Source of the DNA: Chamaecrista fasciculata
Taxonomy: Eukaryota > Streptophyta > Magnoliopsida > Fabales > Fabaceae
NCBI GenBank assembly: GCA_003254925.1
Contig: QANZ01021267.1
Coordinates: 116,896 to 180,895 of the forward strand
Direction of reading: 5' to 3'
Length of the DNA: 64,000 nucleotides
In this document: positions 50,901 through 62,216 of the stretch, piece after piece
Numbering within the stretch: position 1 is the stretch's first letter
How the letters are laid out: the number at the start of each line of letters is the position of its first letter
Made by a program: the position numbers and the translations under genes
The notes under the pieces: generated by a model
The model's database searches: none
Told to the model about the DNA's origin: nothing
Seen by the model: the letters and a program-made list of their open reading frames with translations, nothing else

Positions 50901-53900
50901 GAAAAAGGTTCCTGATTATTTATATATTTTTGAATGTCATCGGGTATTTATAGAAGAGAAGATAGTCTATTTTAGGAAATACAATTAATAAAATAAATAA
51001 AATTGATTCTAAAATCTCTAACATCTTGGCTAATTTTTAAGGTCAACACTTCAATTCAGATTGATTTACATAATCAAATCTATTTCACACATGGATCAAA
51101 CTTATGAGTCATACTATGAAGCTAAAGGAGAAGGTCATTCAGCAAAGACTGTGGTTTGAGGCATGAATTACAGAGAATCAATTTGGTTTCATGCCAGGAA
51201 GGTCAACCACAGAGACTATATACCAACTAAGAAGATTGATAGAGAGATATCAGAAATCTCATAAGGATTATATATATGGTTTTCATTATTTGAAAAAAAG
51301 GCTTGCCATAGAGTACCAAGAGAAGTATTAACTTTGAAAAAGAAAGGAGCTCATGTAGCTTATATCCATGCAATCAAATACATGTATGATAGTGTTATAA
51401 AAAAAAAAGTGCAAGATAGGGCCACGACTTCTGTGATGTTATGAATTATATATATGTTGTATATAATTAATGTAAAATAGAGCAGACTAGGTTGGGACTC
51501 AAAGCAGAATAGGTTGTGACTCATAGGCTTAATTTGAGAGATTTAGACTTCAATACAGGTTCAACTATTCATGTATAAATAGGTCCTCACTTGGGAATAA
51601 TATACATATGAAATATTCACAATTCCTTCTCTGGTTACAAGGTATGAAGGTATCAGAGCTAGTGTGAGGAGTGCTTTAGGGTTCAATATACAATGGGTGT
51701 GCATTTCACGACAGTGCAGTGTTTGCACGTCGAAGATTCACTTGGTCCACTTTTGAGAGTAGTCCGTGTCTGTCATCGTCGACTGGAGGAGGAGGAGGAG
51801 TGGCCAAAATACCTTAGTGATCTCATTGGATCTCTAGCAAAAATAGTGGAATCAATGAAGTCCTACATCACTGTAGAACCAAGCTTTGATACCACGTAGA
51901 ATTTGAAGGAAACCCCAAATTTTTTGTTGACATTTTGTTCCAATGATAAAACTAACTAAAATAGGACAGATAGCAACAATTCCTTTATCCAAATCTCTTA
52001 GAAAATAAAAGATAAGGATAGCTAATATAATCATAATCTAATAAGAATAGCCAATCTAATAGTAAGAATTAATTACAATAAATAAAACTAAGAAAGATAA
52101 TTCTAATTTTAGAGAAAAAATAAACAGCAAAAGGAGAAAACCCAGAAAATGAATAAATAAACAAAAGATAAAGTAGACTCCTGAATAAGTGGAACTCCAA
52201 CAATAATGAACTAGGGAAACTAAAGAAAATGACTTCTTCAAACAATAAACAATAACCGCAACAACCACCACCTCATGAACATATAAGATATAGTCCTTTA
52301 CTTCATAAGAGAAGCTATGTGAATTACAAAAATTACCTGTGTTTCTTGTGCCAAACATCTTGAACCAGTACATTTCTTAGTGGTATCAGGATTGAAGACA
52401 AACTCAAATGCAGCAAAAGCATCCATATTTGGAAAGGTCTAAACCAAAAAAGAAACAGGAAAAGAAAAATATCACATGAAATAGGAAAGGTATGAATAAT
52501 GGAATAAAACTAACTTCCACCTAAAATAGTAAAATACCTTTACAATATCGTGATCATTCAATTTGTTAGAGACTATTATGGTTGCTGACCCAATATTTAC
52601 TATGAACCTACGTACCACCAAAAAGCACATGCATATTTAATCTTAAAGGTAAAGATATACACTGAAGCTACAAGCATATATAGAAATAAGGGAAACAAAT
52701 CAAGTAAAGGTTCAACCTCTGTAAGATGTAACCACAGTAATTGAGAAGAACTTTATAACAACCATCCTCATGCTGAAAATCATCAATTTCCCACAACTAA
52801 AAAAAGGACAATGAAAACAATGTCTTTGAGGTAAGGATATAATATGATATATCAATAAGAGAACCAGATGAAGAGTAAAGGTACCTGCAGATTTTCGAAT
52901 ATACCCATGTAGGACATTCGCTTCTTCAAATAATCACGAATTAATGTTATAGTGTCAGCAAAGCTCAGCTCCCCCTCCAACTTGCAACAACTACTAAAAA
53001 ATATCCTCAAGGATTTTGCTTCACAAGCCAATGTTTCAAGCTCTTGCATCATTGTCCTCATTTTGTTGCAAGGAACCTAACATTGTGCAATCAAAGGTTG
53101 CCTAATGAACATCCCATAGCACAATATATCAAAACTAGTCAAATAACTTCTTATAAAATGAAATTAGAGAGAACATGTTATGGGATAGCAAAATTTGACA
53201 ATGGGATAATTTGTTCCATAAGAACTTTTAATAGCTTTGTTTTTGGCAAATGTAAGTTGAAAGTTCTTCCCAAGTGTGAAAGTACTGAAAACGGTATATA
53301 TGATTATGGTAAGTAAAAAGTTATAGGTAAGTGATTATTTTGTATAGAGTTACAAGTGGAACCAAAAACTTGAGTTTTTTCTTAAATTTTTGGTCAAAAA
53401 GAAACCTGTTTGGCTTTTGCTTTTAACTAAATGATTTCCTACAAATGGATGCTGTGGAATTTTGCCTCATTCAACTAACATGTAACTTTTTCTTTTTGGG
53501 GTGTGACAAATGGTGCTTTTTAGTTGAGTGGGCAAAAGTTACGTTTTGAAGGTTTTTGTTGGAAGAAGCAGTTTGTCGGAAAAATAAATTATATTTTAAT
53601 AATTTTTCTTATTAAATGCATCTGATTATGTTAGAAAAAAATTATATTTTAGTCTTGCATAGACAGAGTGACTTTCAATTTGAGTCCTTTAAAGATCATT
53701 ACCGTCAATTTAGTCCCACATAGATAACATTCCTTTCAATGTTACCCTTATATCCAAATTTCTTTCAATGTTAATAACTAAATTAACATAATATTACAGT
53801 ATTAATTTTATACTCAAATTTCTATTAAATAAAAAAATTTCGAGTTAATATTCTCTAAACTAAACAGTTAAATTATAGATAAAATGTGGGTATAGCGATG

Positions 53901-56900
53901 ACATTAGAAGGAATGTAATCTTTGATGAACTAATTTGATGGCAATGCTTTTTGAGGAATTAAATTGCAAGTCACCCTATCGGTTAAGGACTAAAATATAA
54001 TTTCTAAAGGGCTTAGCAAACAAATGTTTCACACGCTAGTTTGCAAGTTGGGCATTTGACATCTTTCCACCGACTCGAGGGGGAGAGTTGATTACCTTAT
54101 TTGTGTGATTTCCATTATTATTTTTTTGCTTAATCATAGTAGTAATTGAATATAGGCATTTATTGTGTATTTGGTTTGTTTCCTAGATTAGAATAGGGTT
54201 TACAAATTAGCCTAATGAGAAAATCATCGAAGTATTCAAAAATCTTCACCAAGCCACTGTCTCAGTCAACATTTCTCAACCATTTTGCCAAGTTGGCTTT
54301 CATCAACATAACAACACAGAACTTGCGAGGGCATATTAAGTATTAACATAACCACGACTCTATCTTCTGAAAATCTGCTAAATCCAGTTCTAAATTATTA
54401 TTGTAAATTTAATTAGTTGACTTCCAGCTGTAAATAAGTATATTTCAAATTTAATACCTAGCTTTCAGCAGTAAATAAATACCTGCTGTATTTTAATTGG
54501 TTAGCTAGCAATATTCTAGGAATTAGTTGTATATCTAGGTCTTAAGTTTATTCTCCAAATATTTTAGGAGTTTTTTCTGAAACTCCCTGTACATATATAA
54601 CCTTCTCAAGCCATATACACAATCAATCATTCTATTCAGACTTCTACTTCTCTTTACTAGTATATATACATGTCTATCAAAATTGCTTTTAGACCTAGAT
54701 CTACAGTGAAGAGACTATATGGATAGTCAAACTTTTCTTATGGGAATGGGAGTAGAAGAATTCCTATAATAGATCACAATCTCCTTTTTGTTTGATTTTT
54801 TATGAAGCATTTGGGAGATAAACCTATGACTAGAAGAAATTTTTTTTTTTCGGTAAATTTTTCATGATTTGATAACACTACAAGGCAATAATAACACAGC
54901 TTCACACAAACACACATACATATACCTGATGTTTTCCTTCAGAATTAATCATCCCAGAATGTAATTGAATCTCAGCTGGAGTAGTAGTTGTCTTTATTTT
55001 TGAGGAACCTGATGTACAATTTAACTTCAACATTTGAGACTCCTGAAGCCCAGATCTCAACTGCTGCACCTTTTTCTGTTGATGATGGAAATGCATGTCA
55101 CAGCATGCTAGCACAATAAAAACCTAATAAACAATAGAATACCTGCAATCTTTCACGCTTCATATGCATCAATTGCAGTTTTGCCTTCTCATATGCTATC
55201 TTATACAACAGTAATCTTGTTTCAAGAACTCTGAAAATAAAATATTATACAGCTGTCGATAATCTGCACCGTTGCAAATAAGAAAACCATAATCCTCTAA
55301 GTGACTAATTAATGTAGAGTAAGACAATTACCTTTTTTGCCTACGATTACTTAGAGAATCAGTAATTTTCTTCTGAAACCAAAACAAGTAGAACCAGTAA
55401 GGAACTAGAAATGGCACAAATTTTTGTTCAAAAAAAAAACAGAAATGGCACAATTTTTTTTATTTTTTCTTACGGGAAATATTACGATTCAATCATTGTA
55501 ACATGTAACCTTGTTCACAACGCCAAACAGAAAGAGAGCTTTATATTTGATTATTGTACAAACCTGAGAATAAATTTCAGAACAAAGAATCTCGTATTTC
55601 TTAAATCGCTGCAGACGATCCAAAATATCTCCAAGATTGTCAACCTAAATATTGTTAAAAAAAACATGACTTAGTCATATATATACACAGCTTTAAGAAG
55701 CTTTAAGAAATTCACATGGTTAATGAAATGAAAGAAACAATATATGACGCATTGTCTAATTTCATGGAACATACCATTGTCAAACTTAGCTTATCAGCTG
55801 ATGGACAAAGCAACTGTTTTGTGCTCCCTGAGAACATTTTTAGAAACTGAAAGAAATATGTTAAAGAGAACCCATAATCCAACTGAAATATGACTAATAT
55901 TAAACATAAAATGTAATCTTACATCAACACAATGCTTCAATGTCTGATCTCCTAGCTTCTCTCTTTCACTTACATCACCTGCCTTCCCCAATATTACATG
56001 TAAATCAATATTGCCACTTTTATGAACGCCTGGACTACTGCCAATCATCTCTTTTTCATCTATAATGTTTTCTTGGCTTATTTCAGTTCCTTTGCATTTC
56101 TTCTCAGAACAAATCTCCACATGAGGTTTGGTAGAATGACACTGAGCAACTTGAAGTTCCTGGTGGTAGTTATCAATAGGGTCATCTGAATTGCCCTCGG
56201 GAGACAAATTTTGCATATTATGGTGGAGTGAGTCACAGGGAAGCTCTAGCATGGAGGGTAACAGAATAGATGCTTCCTGAACAGGACTCTGTTTTATATC
56301 TTCTCTACAGGTGCTCACAACTTGAACTTTCTTAGCAGGGCTTTCAGCCAATTTTCTTTGATACACAGCCTAGGTTACCCAACCAACAAAATCAATGTCA
56401 AATCAAAATGGATGCAGAAGGGAAGAAAATAACATCAACATAATAAATGAAGAAAAGGTCATCGGACAACGGGTGCTTCAACCACTACCAAGACACCTGT
56501 ATAGATCTTGGGAACATTTATCGGGACTCAAGTAAAATTTTCAGGAGTATTAATAAAAAGAAAACCAAGAAATTTTGTATTCTGCTCAGACAGAATCAAG
56601 ACAAACTTAAGTAATTCCCTGTGAATTTCGAAAAAGAAAATACATAAATTGAATTTTAGCTGGACCTAGCTGGTCAACTTACAGTTGACAGTCTACATAC
56701 ATGCATTGTCATATCAATAGATTTAGGATTTCCAGATAGAACAAACTCCCTAGTTTGTAAAGGTGGACTAAGCACATAGTTGAATGAAATAAATATCTAG
56801 ACTAGATTTAAAAGAACCTAACTTTTCTCATCTATCAATTAGTTCAATTTAATTTATATCTGCAACTGTCCCTCAGACTAGTTATAAAATACTAATGTTT

Positions 56901-59900
56901 AAGATTCTTTTGCTTCATCTTTACCTTAGAAAACTGGTTGAAATGTGCAACTTCAAAAGCTGTGCTATCTGCAAGGTCAAAGTTTATTTTTTTTCTTGTC
57001 AAATCAAGCATCGGTGAAGGACAAGCCACCACGTCCACTGACTTACGTTTTTTATAATTGTGAGACTTGTCATCACTAATGCAATGGAAAGGTTCTCCAG
57101 CCACTTTGGAGTCCACATTTTCTTTATTTTCACTAAACTTGCCAAACTTCTTCAGAGAATCAACTGCATGACCATCCATATTGATCAAATTCTGCTGCCC
57201 CTTAGTTTTTGGAGTCACACTAAACAGTTGATCATGTAAAGAAGCATTAAGAGTACCAATATGTTTGTACTCAGAGTCTTTCCTATTGAACAGTAAAGAA
57301 TCGGAAGAGTATTGTGATAACCTGCATTTGGATCTGTCTATTCCCTCTCTAAGACTAGATGTTCTGGAATAAGTCCCATGATTTCTCAACTTGGAAATGT
57401 TTTTACGTATGGATGACAGAGTTTCACCGTTTGCTGCAGATTTCTCTAATAAAAGGGAAGCTGATAGTTTTGAAGGAGGAGTAATATCACCATTATGACT
57501 GGATGAAGCAGGAAAACCCATAAAAGGTTGCTCTCCTCCAGCAACTTTTGATTGCATTGATCCCTGTAATTGATTTCCATATACTTTGTGAAACTTATGA
57601 TCAATGTCAGACACCTGTCCTGCATCTTTAGAACTAATTTCCTCCATTTGCTCTTGATTTGAATAGTGATATCCAATATCACAATTTGCCGAAGCTTCCA
57701 AGTGATAGCCGACATCAAACTCTGATGGGGTGATTCTATTAGCAGCAGCACAATTTAATTGATTTTGATCTGGCTCAAATGGATCATTAACAAACTCCTT
57801 AATTCCCTGCAAAAGATTATTCAAGAAGTTAAAATCTATTTAAGCATGTAATTAAAAGAGACAAAAAAAATACACTGAATATTAGGTTAGCCACAAAACT
57901 GTCACAAGACATCCATACCAGCAGTCTAACATGACCAATCACATACATGCAGAAGCACATTTCTTACTTTCTGTAGAGTGATGATGCAATAAAGAAGGCC
58001 AAAGGGCACAGAACCAAATACAAAGCACGCACACAAAAAGGTTACAGCACGAAGGAAAAAGGCAAAGAGCATTAAGACCTTAAAGTAATGCGAAGTTGCA
58101 AACCAATAACTTAAAAGAGTTGTCCGAAAATTTTCATTGTGCAACTTGGAAAAAAGGGACATAAGATGAGCTGGGATAGTTCCCACAAACTGCCATTAAT
58201 CAGAAAAATGCTACCTCTTAGGAATTTGGATACATAAGGATGCTTCCAACCAAAAAGATGCTTCCTAATCCTCTATAGGAATATCATACACTAATCTCCC
58301 AGCACTCCATAAGTCAACTCTACAGTCTACACAGATCAAGGGTAGAAGCCACAAATGACACACCAAAAATAGTTTCCAAGGAATCTGAATGTGGTAATAT
58401 ACCAACCAGAGCCAACTTACACTTATAAAGTTCACCCCCAATATCTCAATCAATTCTCAACAACATCACAGAAGACCTAAAGAGTTCCATATAAAATTAT
58501 CCAATCATGAATGATTATGAAATGATTTTACCACTCATCAGCACCCTTACACACCATAAAAATCATAAAAGTTTTTAACGAGCTTATGTTCATTATAAGC
58601 AAGATTTTAAAAATCGAACCAATCACTGAACTAGTCAAGTCACTGGTTGGAGGTTCAATAGTCCAACCTTGGTTGAACCAATAACAATTAAATATATATT
58701 TTTTATATAAAAATATTATATTTCTGAAATTCAATATAGTACAAATGAATTAATTATATTTTTATTTATTTTTTACTAAAATAACAATACAAAATGTATA
58801 AAAAAACAATAACAACAACAATCAAAGCCTTTTCTCACTAGGTAGAGTCGGCTATATGAATCAACTGACGCCAACGTGTTCTATCTTTGCACATGTCCAC
58901 AATTAGGTTATTAATGGATAAATCTTTCTAGAAAGTTTCACCAATTGTTTTCTGTTAGAATATATGTAGTGTTAGAATATATGTAATTAATTAGGATTAG
59001 AATTTTATTCTTGTAATTAATATGTTTTCTAGAATAGGATTGTAATTAATCTATTTCCTAGAATAGGCTCATAGCATCTTGTATAATTTCCCCCATTTCT
59101 CTAGTATCAACAACACAGAATTATTTTACCATACAATCTGTCATGGTATCAGAGCCTTAGTGCCTTTAATCTTCCGCTGCTGTGTTCATTCTTCTTTTTA
59201 CCAGCCCAGTGGTAGTGACGTTAACCTACATCACTAAGCCCATCCATTTCTGGCCTTATTTTGCTTCACGCACCCTTGGGTCTTTCTCATAACCCACCGA
59301 CCGACCTAACCCCAGTTTCTTTGGTCTTCCCCAAATTACTAGACTATCACCCATTTTGTCAACTCTACATACCGGAGCCTACATAGTCGTTGTTTGTACA
59401 TGCCTAAACCGCCTAAGGCGTGTTTCAACCAACTCCTCTATATTAAGTGCTACTGCTACCCCAACTTTCTATTTGATGCTCTCATTCCTCATCTTATCCT
59501 TAAAAGTATTACCACTCATCCATCATAGCATTCTCATCTCAGTCATGCTAAATTTTTACTCATGCTGCCCTTTAATCACCCAGCATTCAGTATTATACAA
59601 TAAAGTGAGTCTTATAGCCATATGATAAAATTTTCCTTTTAGTTTAAGTGGCACTCTTTTATCAAAGATGACCCCTGAGATCTTTCTCCATTTCATCCAC
59701 CCTGGTTGAATCTAATGATTAACATTCTCTATTTCCCATTTCTTTTGTATTATCGTTCCCAAATACCACGAAATGTATAACATAAAATAATTTTATATAT
59801 TTTATAGAAAATCTTAAAAGATCTTATTCCTCTAAAGAATTCTATTTTAAAAGATCTTAAAATAATTTTATATATTTTATAGAAAATCTTAAAAGATCTT

Positions 59901-62004
59901 TCCCATTTCTGTTGTTAAAATTATAATTATAGTAGCCAATTTTATTATATGTTTAATATTTCAAATACTTCAAAACTTGATATTCAAAAAAAACAAATTT
60001 ATCTTAAAATCCTTAGTTTAATATTTTCTCAATTTATAAGCGTTCAACTAGATGGTCAAGGACACAAACCCTAACATTAATAATGAAAAACATGTAGTCA
60101 GAAAAACATGTAGCATATTGGCATCCCTAAACTTCAGCCAGTCATTAAAAAAGTATTTAATTGCACTGTAAATGTTTCCAACAAATTTAATTAGATATAT
60201 AAAGCAATAGACCAAGACTCAAAGTAGAAACTAACATGGCATATTTCTTACTTTGATTGAAGAATCAGGGGTGAAGATTTGGAGGGTGGAGGCATCAGCA
60301 ACTGTATTATCTCCTATGTTTAACAAGATATCGCTGGTGACTCCATCAAAGATATCATTAGTGTCTCTCTCAACAGGAGAACTCGTGGAATATCTATTTA
60401 TCCCCGGTTTGCTTTGAGCCAAAAACAACTCCTTAACTGAGATATTATGTTCTGCAGTATCATCCATTGCTAAATCTGATGAGCTCCTCCCCCCAATTCT
60501 GTTCTGCCAAGTCACAGATGCCTTACTCTGTTTTGATAATTCTGAGACAGTAGGATCTATCTGAGAGGCTGCAGGAATATCCTTGCTTCCTTCTGCCAAC
60601 ATTGCATCTATTGAAGGAGAAAGTCTGTCATAATCATATTTACGTGGGTTTTCTCCAACAATACTCATATCATTTGAATCTCTACTGGAACTTGCTTTAT
60701 CAGCAAGCCCTGAAGGCTGAGGAGACTGCTTCAATACTTTAGTAAGTTCCATAGAACTTCCCGGTGCAATGGGACCAGAAGTTTGGCTAGAAGTTTTCTC
60801 ATCAAATGGAATGGGAAACCTTGTAGGTGTTTTAAGATCTCCAGAATCTGAACAGGCAAGACTCCGGTAATGCATTGAAAATGCAGTTGAATCCATTGTA
60901 AGATCATGATTATCATCTGAGGCAGCAGAATCAGACAACTGTCCAGGTCTGATGAAACTTGCTGATACAGGGCCAGGAAAATCACCTTCTGCAAAATAGA
61001 ATTAGAACAGATTAATCATTAATAACCAAAGTCAAAGGCATGCATTTACTGAGAACAGATAAAGATTGAGAAGGATGGTTTTGAATTTGCCTGGGGTAGG
61101 ATAGGATGGTTGGAGGGTCTTAACCACAAATTCGTAGTTAGTTTAAAAGGCTAGTGGAGCGGGATGGATAAGGATGGCTTGGAAACCATCATAAATTATC
61201 CAAATCGCCAATTTTTAAACCCTTTGAAATTGGGAGCTTTAGGATAGATATGATTTTTTAAAATGAATTATCCACCAAACTGCATCAATAACCACTCCAC
61301 CCGACCCTCTGCAAAACTCTTTATCAAAGCCCAAAAGCACCTACAGTTCTTGTGCATGCACTAATGCACACTTAAGCCACAAAAAAGCTCTGATTAATTA
61401 AATTATTAACCCAACAGCAGAAAAAGCATCTCAAGTTCCCAATTACTTAGCAGCCAGAGTTCAACATCAACCGTTACTAAATTAATTACTTAAAATCAGA
61501 AACGTGAAATCCAAAACAAACACAGCATAAATAACTGCACATAAAATTAATAACTCAAGCCAAAATTATTTGTCATTGTGAAAATTGACAGACAACACTC
61601 CCAACCGCAAAACAAAACTGTAGGAGAAAAGCAGGAAGTAGATAGAACTTGCCATCGTCAGTTGAAGCGATTGAGCCTGCAGTACTACTACCCGGAGAAG
61701 GGGAACCAATTGGCTTGAGAAAGGATTTTCTCACATCCACAGATTCACCGTCGTCGTCGTCGTCTTTAAGATCTTCATCATCAGTGTCACCGCCCAAATC
61801 CCTAAAAAACCCTAGAACTTCATTGTCTGGAGTAGCGGAGGAGCTGGGGTTGGTAGATTCGTGGGGCGATTCTGAGTCTTCATCGTCTCTACGAAAGATG
61901 TGGACGGAGGTAATTTCGTTGTCAGCGAAGCTAACACGGCGAGCTCTCTTCTTCCTCAAAGCAATGGTTTCGTCATCTGTTTCAGTGTTATTGGAAGGAT
62001 CCAT
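35966..62004 (-). CDS. KNL1: KNL1/Spc105 kinetochore scaffold (complete, 16 exons, 1227 aa)
   Basis: Outer-kinetochore scaffold of the KMN network; docks PP1 and checkpoint proteins. Exons (all complement, 5' to 3'): 61653-62004, 60252-60988, 56925-57806, 55923-56369, 55775-55846, 55564-55644, 55332-55372, 55143-55230, 54926-55075, 52885-53076, 52717-52796, 52538-52607, 52337-52438, 47975-48080, 40967-41054, 35966-36161. All junctions keep phase and no stop occurs before TGA at 35966-35968. Landmarks: PP1-docking RVSF at residues 23-26 inside [17 protein letters not shown]; plant MELT-like [14 protein letters not shown] (148-161); canonical MELT at 197-200; an Spc7-type coiled coil (about 807-1014); and a C-terminal RWD region (about 1015-1227) ending [15 protein letters not shown]. 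The start ATG gives MDPSNN; an in-frame upstream ATG (62052) would add 16 residues. Intron 1 is GC-AG. Introns 13, 14 and 15 span 4.3, 6.9 and 4.8 kb of nested transposons. Found by homology and splice logic; transcripts needed to confirm the distant last three exons. Confidence 0.9.
37650..38247 (+). pseudogene. Copia RT-end/RNase H, first (shortened) copy
   Basis: Reads [57 protein letters not shown], the copia RNase H region with catalytic Asp positions. Relative to the second copy it lacks 23 codons between KRIL and SVV (a 69-bp deletion), removing RYLAGT. It is in a different frame from the upstream gag. Confidence 0.85.
38278..38399 (+). repeat. Truncated internal LTR copy
   Basis: Repeats the first about 120 bp of the flanking LTRs (TGTAAGTGTATATAGTC..) right after a polypurine tract (TTTGAGGGGGA). 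It then breaks at CTACTT, where it joins RT coding sequence of the second tail copy. Confidence 0.9.
38402..39223 (+). pseudogene. Copia RT-end/RNase H, second (longer) copy
   Basis: A 273-residue open frame begins inside RT ([20 protein letters not shown]), then the same RNase H with [17 protein letters not shown] present, ending just before the polypurine tract at about 39240-39253. It cannot transpose alone; it lacks the RT catalytic YVDD part. Confidence 0.85.
39969..40112 (+). mobile_element. tRNA-derived SINE, 144 bp, with 16-bp TSD
   Basis: Bounded by perfect ACTCTTATCAGCCACT copies (39953-39968 and 40113-40128). It contains an RNA polymerase III B box (GGTTTCGAACC, 40010-40020) and ends GGTTGGCCCTT. 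The 3' TTGGCCCTT-type end is reminiscent of plant Au-like SINEs, but the family is not certain. It lies in KNL1 intron 15. Confidence 0.85.
41717..45195 (+). mobile_element. Copia element in KNL1 intron 14, with an inverted internal segment
   Basis: The 5' LTR (41717 to about 41918) and 3' LTR (44989 to about 45195) both start TGTTATGGAA. A worn primer site (GTATTAGAGC) follows the first and a polypurine tract (AACGAGGGGGAG) precedes the second. Plus-strand gag begins [12 protein letters not shown] (42372); the zinc knuckle [13 protein letters not shown] (about 43027-43070) has lost its first Cys. RT ([14 protein letters not shown] near 43950, AYVDDI near 44068, KYFLGIEIA) and RNase H follow with stops. 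Protease/pre-integrase at 43169-43594 lies on the minus strand. Confidence 0.85.
43169..43594 (-). pseudogene. Inverted copia protease/pre-integrase segment
   Basis: The minus-strand frame has [19 protein letters not shown] (protease flap region), [32 protein letters not shown] and HPSLSS (pre-integrase), oriented against the gag and RT on either side. The integrase proper is missing, so an inversion plus deletion occurred inside the element. Confidence 0.8.
45196..46030. other. KNL1 intron 14 DNA, possible copia linker
   Basis: Mostly unrecognised. A plus-strand stretch at about 45580-45720 ([18 protein letters not shown]) could be the integrase-RT linker of the copia fragment that follows. 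Confidence 0.35.
46035..46960 (+). mobile_element. Copia RT-end/RNase H fragment in KNL1 intron 14
   Basis: Broken frames recall copia: [20 protein letters not shown], then LGSKEDS-like and [19 protein letters not shown] text in shifting frames, [14 protein letters not shown], and CAEQCRSKT-like RNase H residues. There are several stops and no LTRs. Confidence 0.65.
47000..47974. other. KNL1 intron 14, unassigned
   Basis: AT-rich with poly-A/T runs (47627-47641). I find no exon or bounded repeat here. Confidence 0.4.
49095..51023 (-). mobile_element. Non-coding copia derivative nested in the RTE LINE
   Basis: Similar LTRs at about 49095-49251 and 50869-51023 (shared GAAATATGTAGAATG). The complement primer site (TGGTATCAGAG, about 50858-50867) lies inside the right LTR, so it points left. 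The interior holds leader-like CGA-rich DNA, no intact gag-pol, and another copia (49553-50135). Confidence 0.65.
49553..50135 (+). mobile_element. Internally deleted mini-copia
   Basis: The 5' LTR (about 49553-49716), primer site TGGTATCAGATC (49717-49728), only about 235 bp of interior, then the 3' LTR (49964-50135). The interior retains the RNase H C-terminus ([33 protein letters not shown]). The first LTR has a worn 5' end. Gag, integrase and RT are absent. Confidence 0.8.
51437..51900 (+). mobile_element. Copia LTR with primer site and truncated leader
   Basis: LTR-like 51437-51647 is followed by GGTATCAGAGCT (51649-51660) and a short leader (AGTGTGAGGAGTGC). The leader ends near an opposing TGATACCAC (51887), so two copia remnants may meet here. 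It lies in KNL1 intron 13. Confidence 0.6.
53639..54004. mobile_element. Palindromic MITE in KNL1 intron 9
   Basis: About 100-bp inverted arms beginning AAATTATATTTTAGTC, with matching GAGTGACTTTCAATT and GTCACC blocks. No coding capacity; target duplication not resolved. Confidence 0.65.
54010..54248 (+). mobile_element. 3' end of a copia of the DPH6-intron-7 family
   Basis: AAACAAATGTTTCACACGCT, then a polypurine tract (GACTCGAGGGGGAG) and an LTR (about 54086-54248), match the complement of 20186-20430. So the same family inserted in both genes; here only the 3' end survives. Confidence 0.75.
58800..59720 (-). mobile_element. RTE-type LINE 3' end, interrupted by a copia LTR
   Basis: The left boundary carries AACAATAACAACAACAATCA and AAAGCCTTTTCTCAC..GTCGGCTATATG, the hallmark 3' end of plant RTE LINEs read on the complement. 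ORF2 C-terminal codons are recognisable on the minus strand at 59500-59720 with stops. A copia LTR sits inside. It lies in KNL1 intron 2. Confidence 0.75.
58945..59215 (+). mobile_element. Copia LTR with primer site (same family as 49.5 kb)
   Basis: TGTTAGAATATATG..TCTGTCA, then TGGTATCAGAGC (59151-59162) and CCTTAGTGCCTTT leader, shared with the mini-copia at 49553. The remainder of the element is missing. Confidence 0.8.
60989..61652 (-). other. KNL1: GC-AG intron 1 of KNL1
   Basis: On the complement the donor is GACGATG|GCAAGT (GC at 61651-61652) and the acceptor TTTGCAG|AAGG (60989-60990). Only this junction joins STDD to [12 protein letters not shown] in frame. The intron includes a GGATGG-rich block (61070-61330) of uncertain nature. 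Confidence 0.8.
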
Positions 62005-62216
62005 TACTGGTTTGTGGAAGTATCTCTGTCTCTCAGTGAGTGGTATTTGCAATCCAGGACTTCAAATTTGCTGAGGGAGGGAAAGAGACGAGGTAGTTTA
62101 TATATGATAATGTTTTTTCTAAGCAAAATTAACGAGTCGTTCAGTGTACAGGTCAAGGGCATGCTTGGAATAAAATTGAGCAAGGTGAGAGGTGGCAATT
62201 TGGGATTTTTATTTTA

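Larger units (their letters stand above)
48890..51440 (+). mobile_element. RTE-type LINE fragment, split by nested copia insertions
   Basis: The left piece (48890-49090) reads [35 protein letters not shown], the linker before RT. The right piece (51075-51440) reads [20 protein letters not shown], the RT motif of RTE LINEs. Sequence between them is copia LTR material. It lies antisense in KNL1 intron 13. Stops and lost catalytic motifs show it is dead. Confidence 0.8.
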
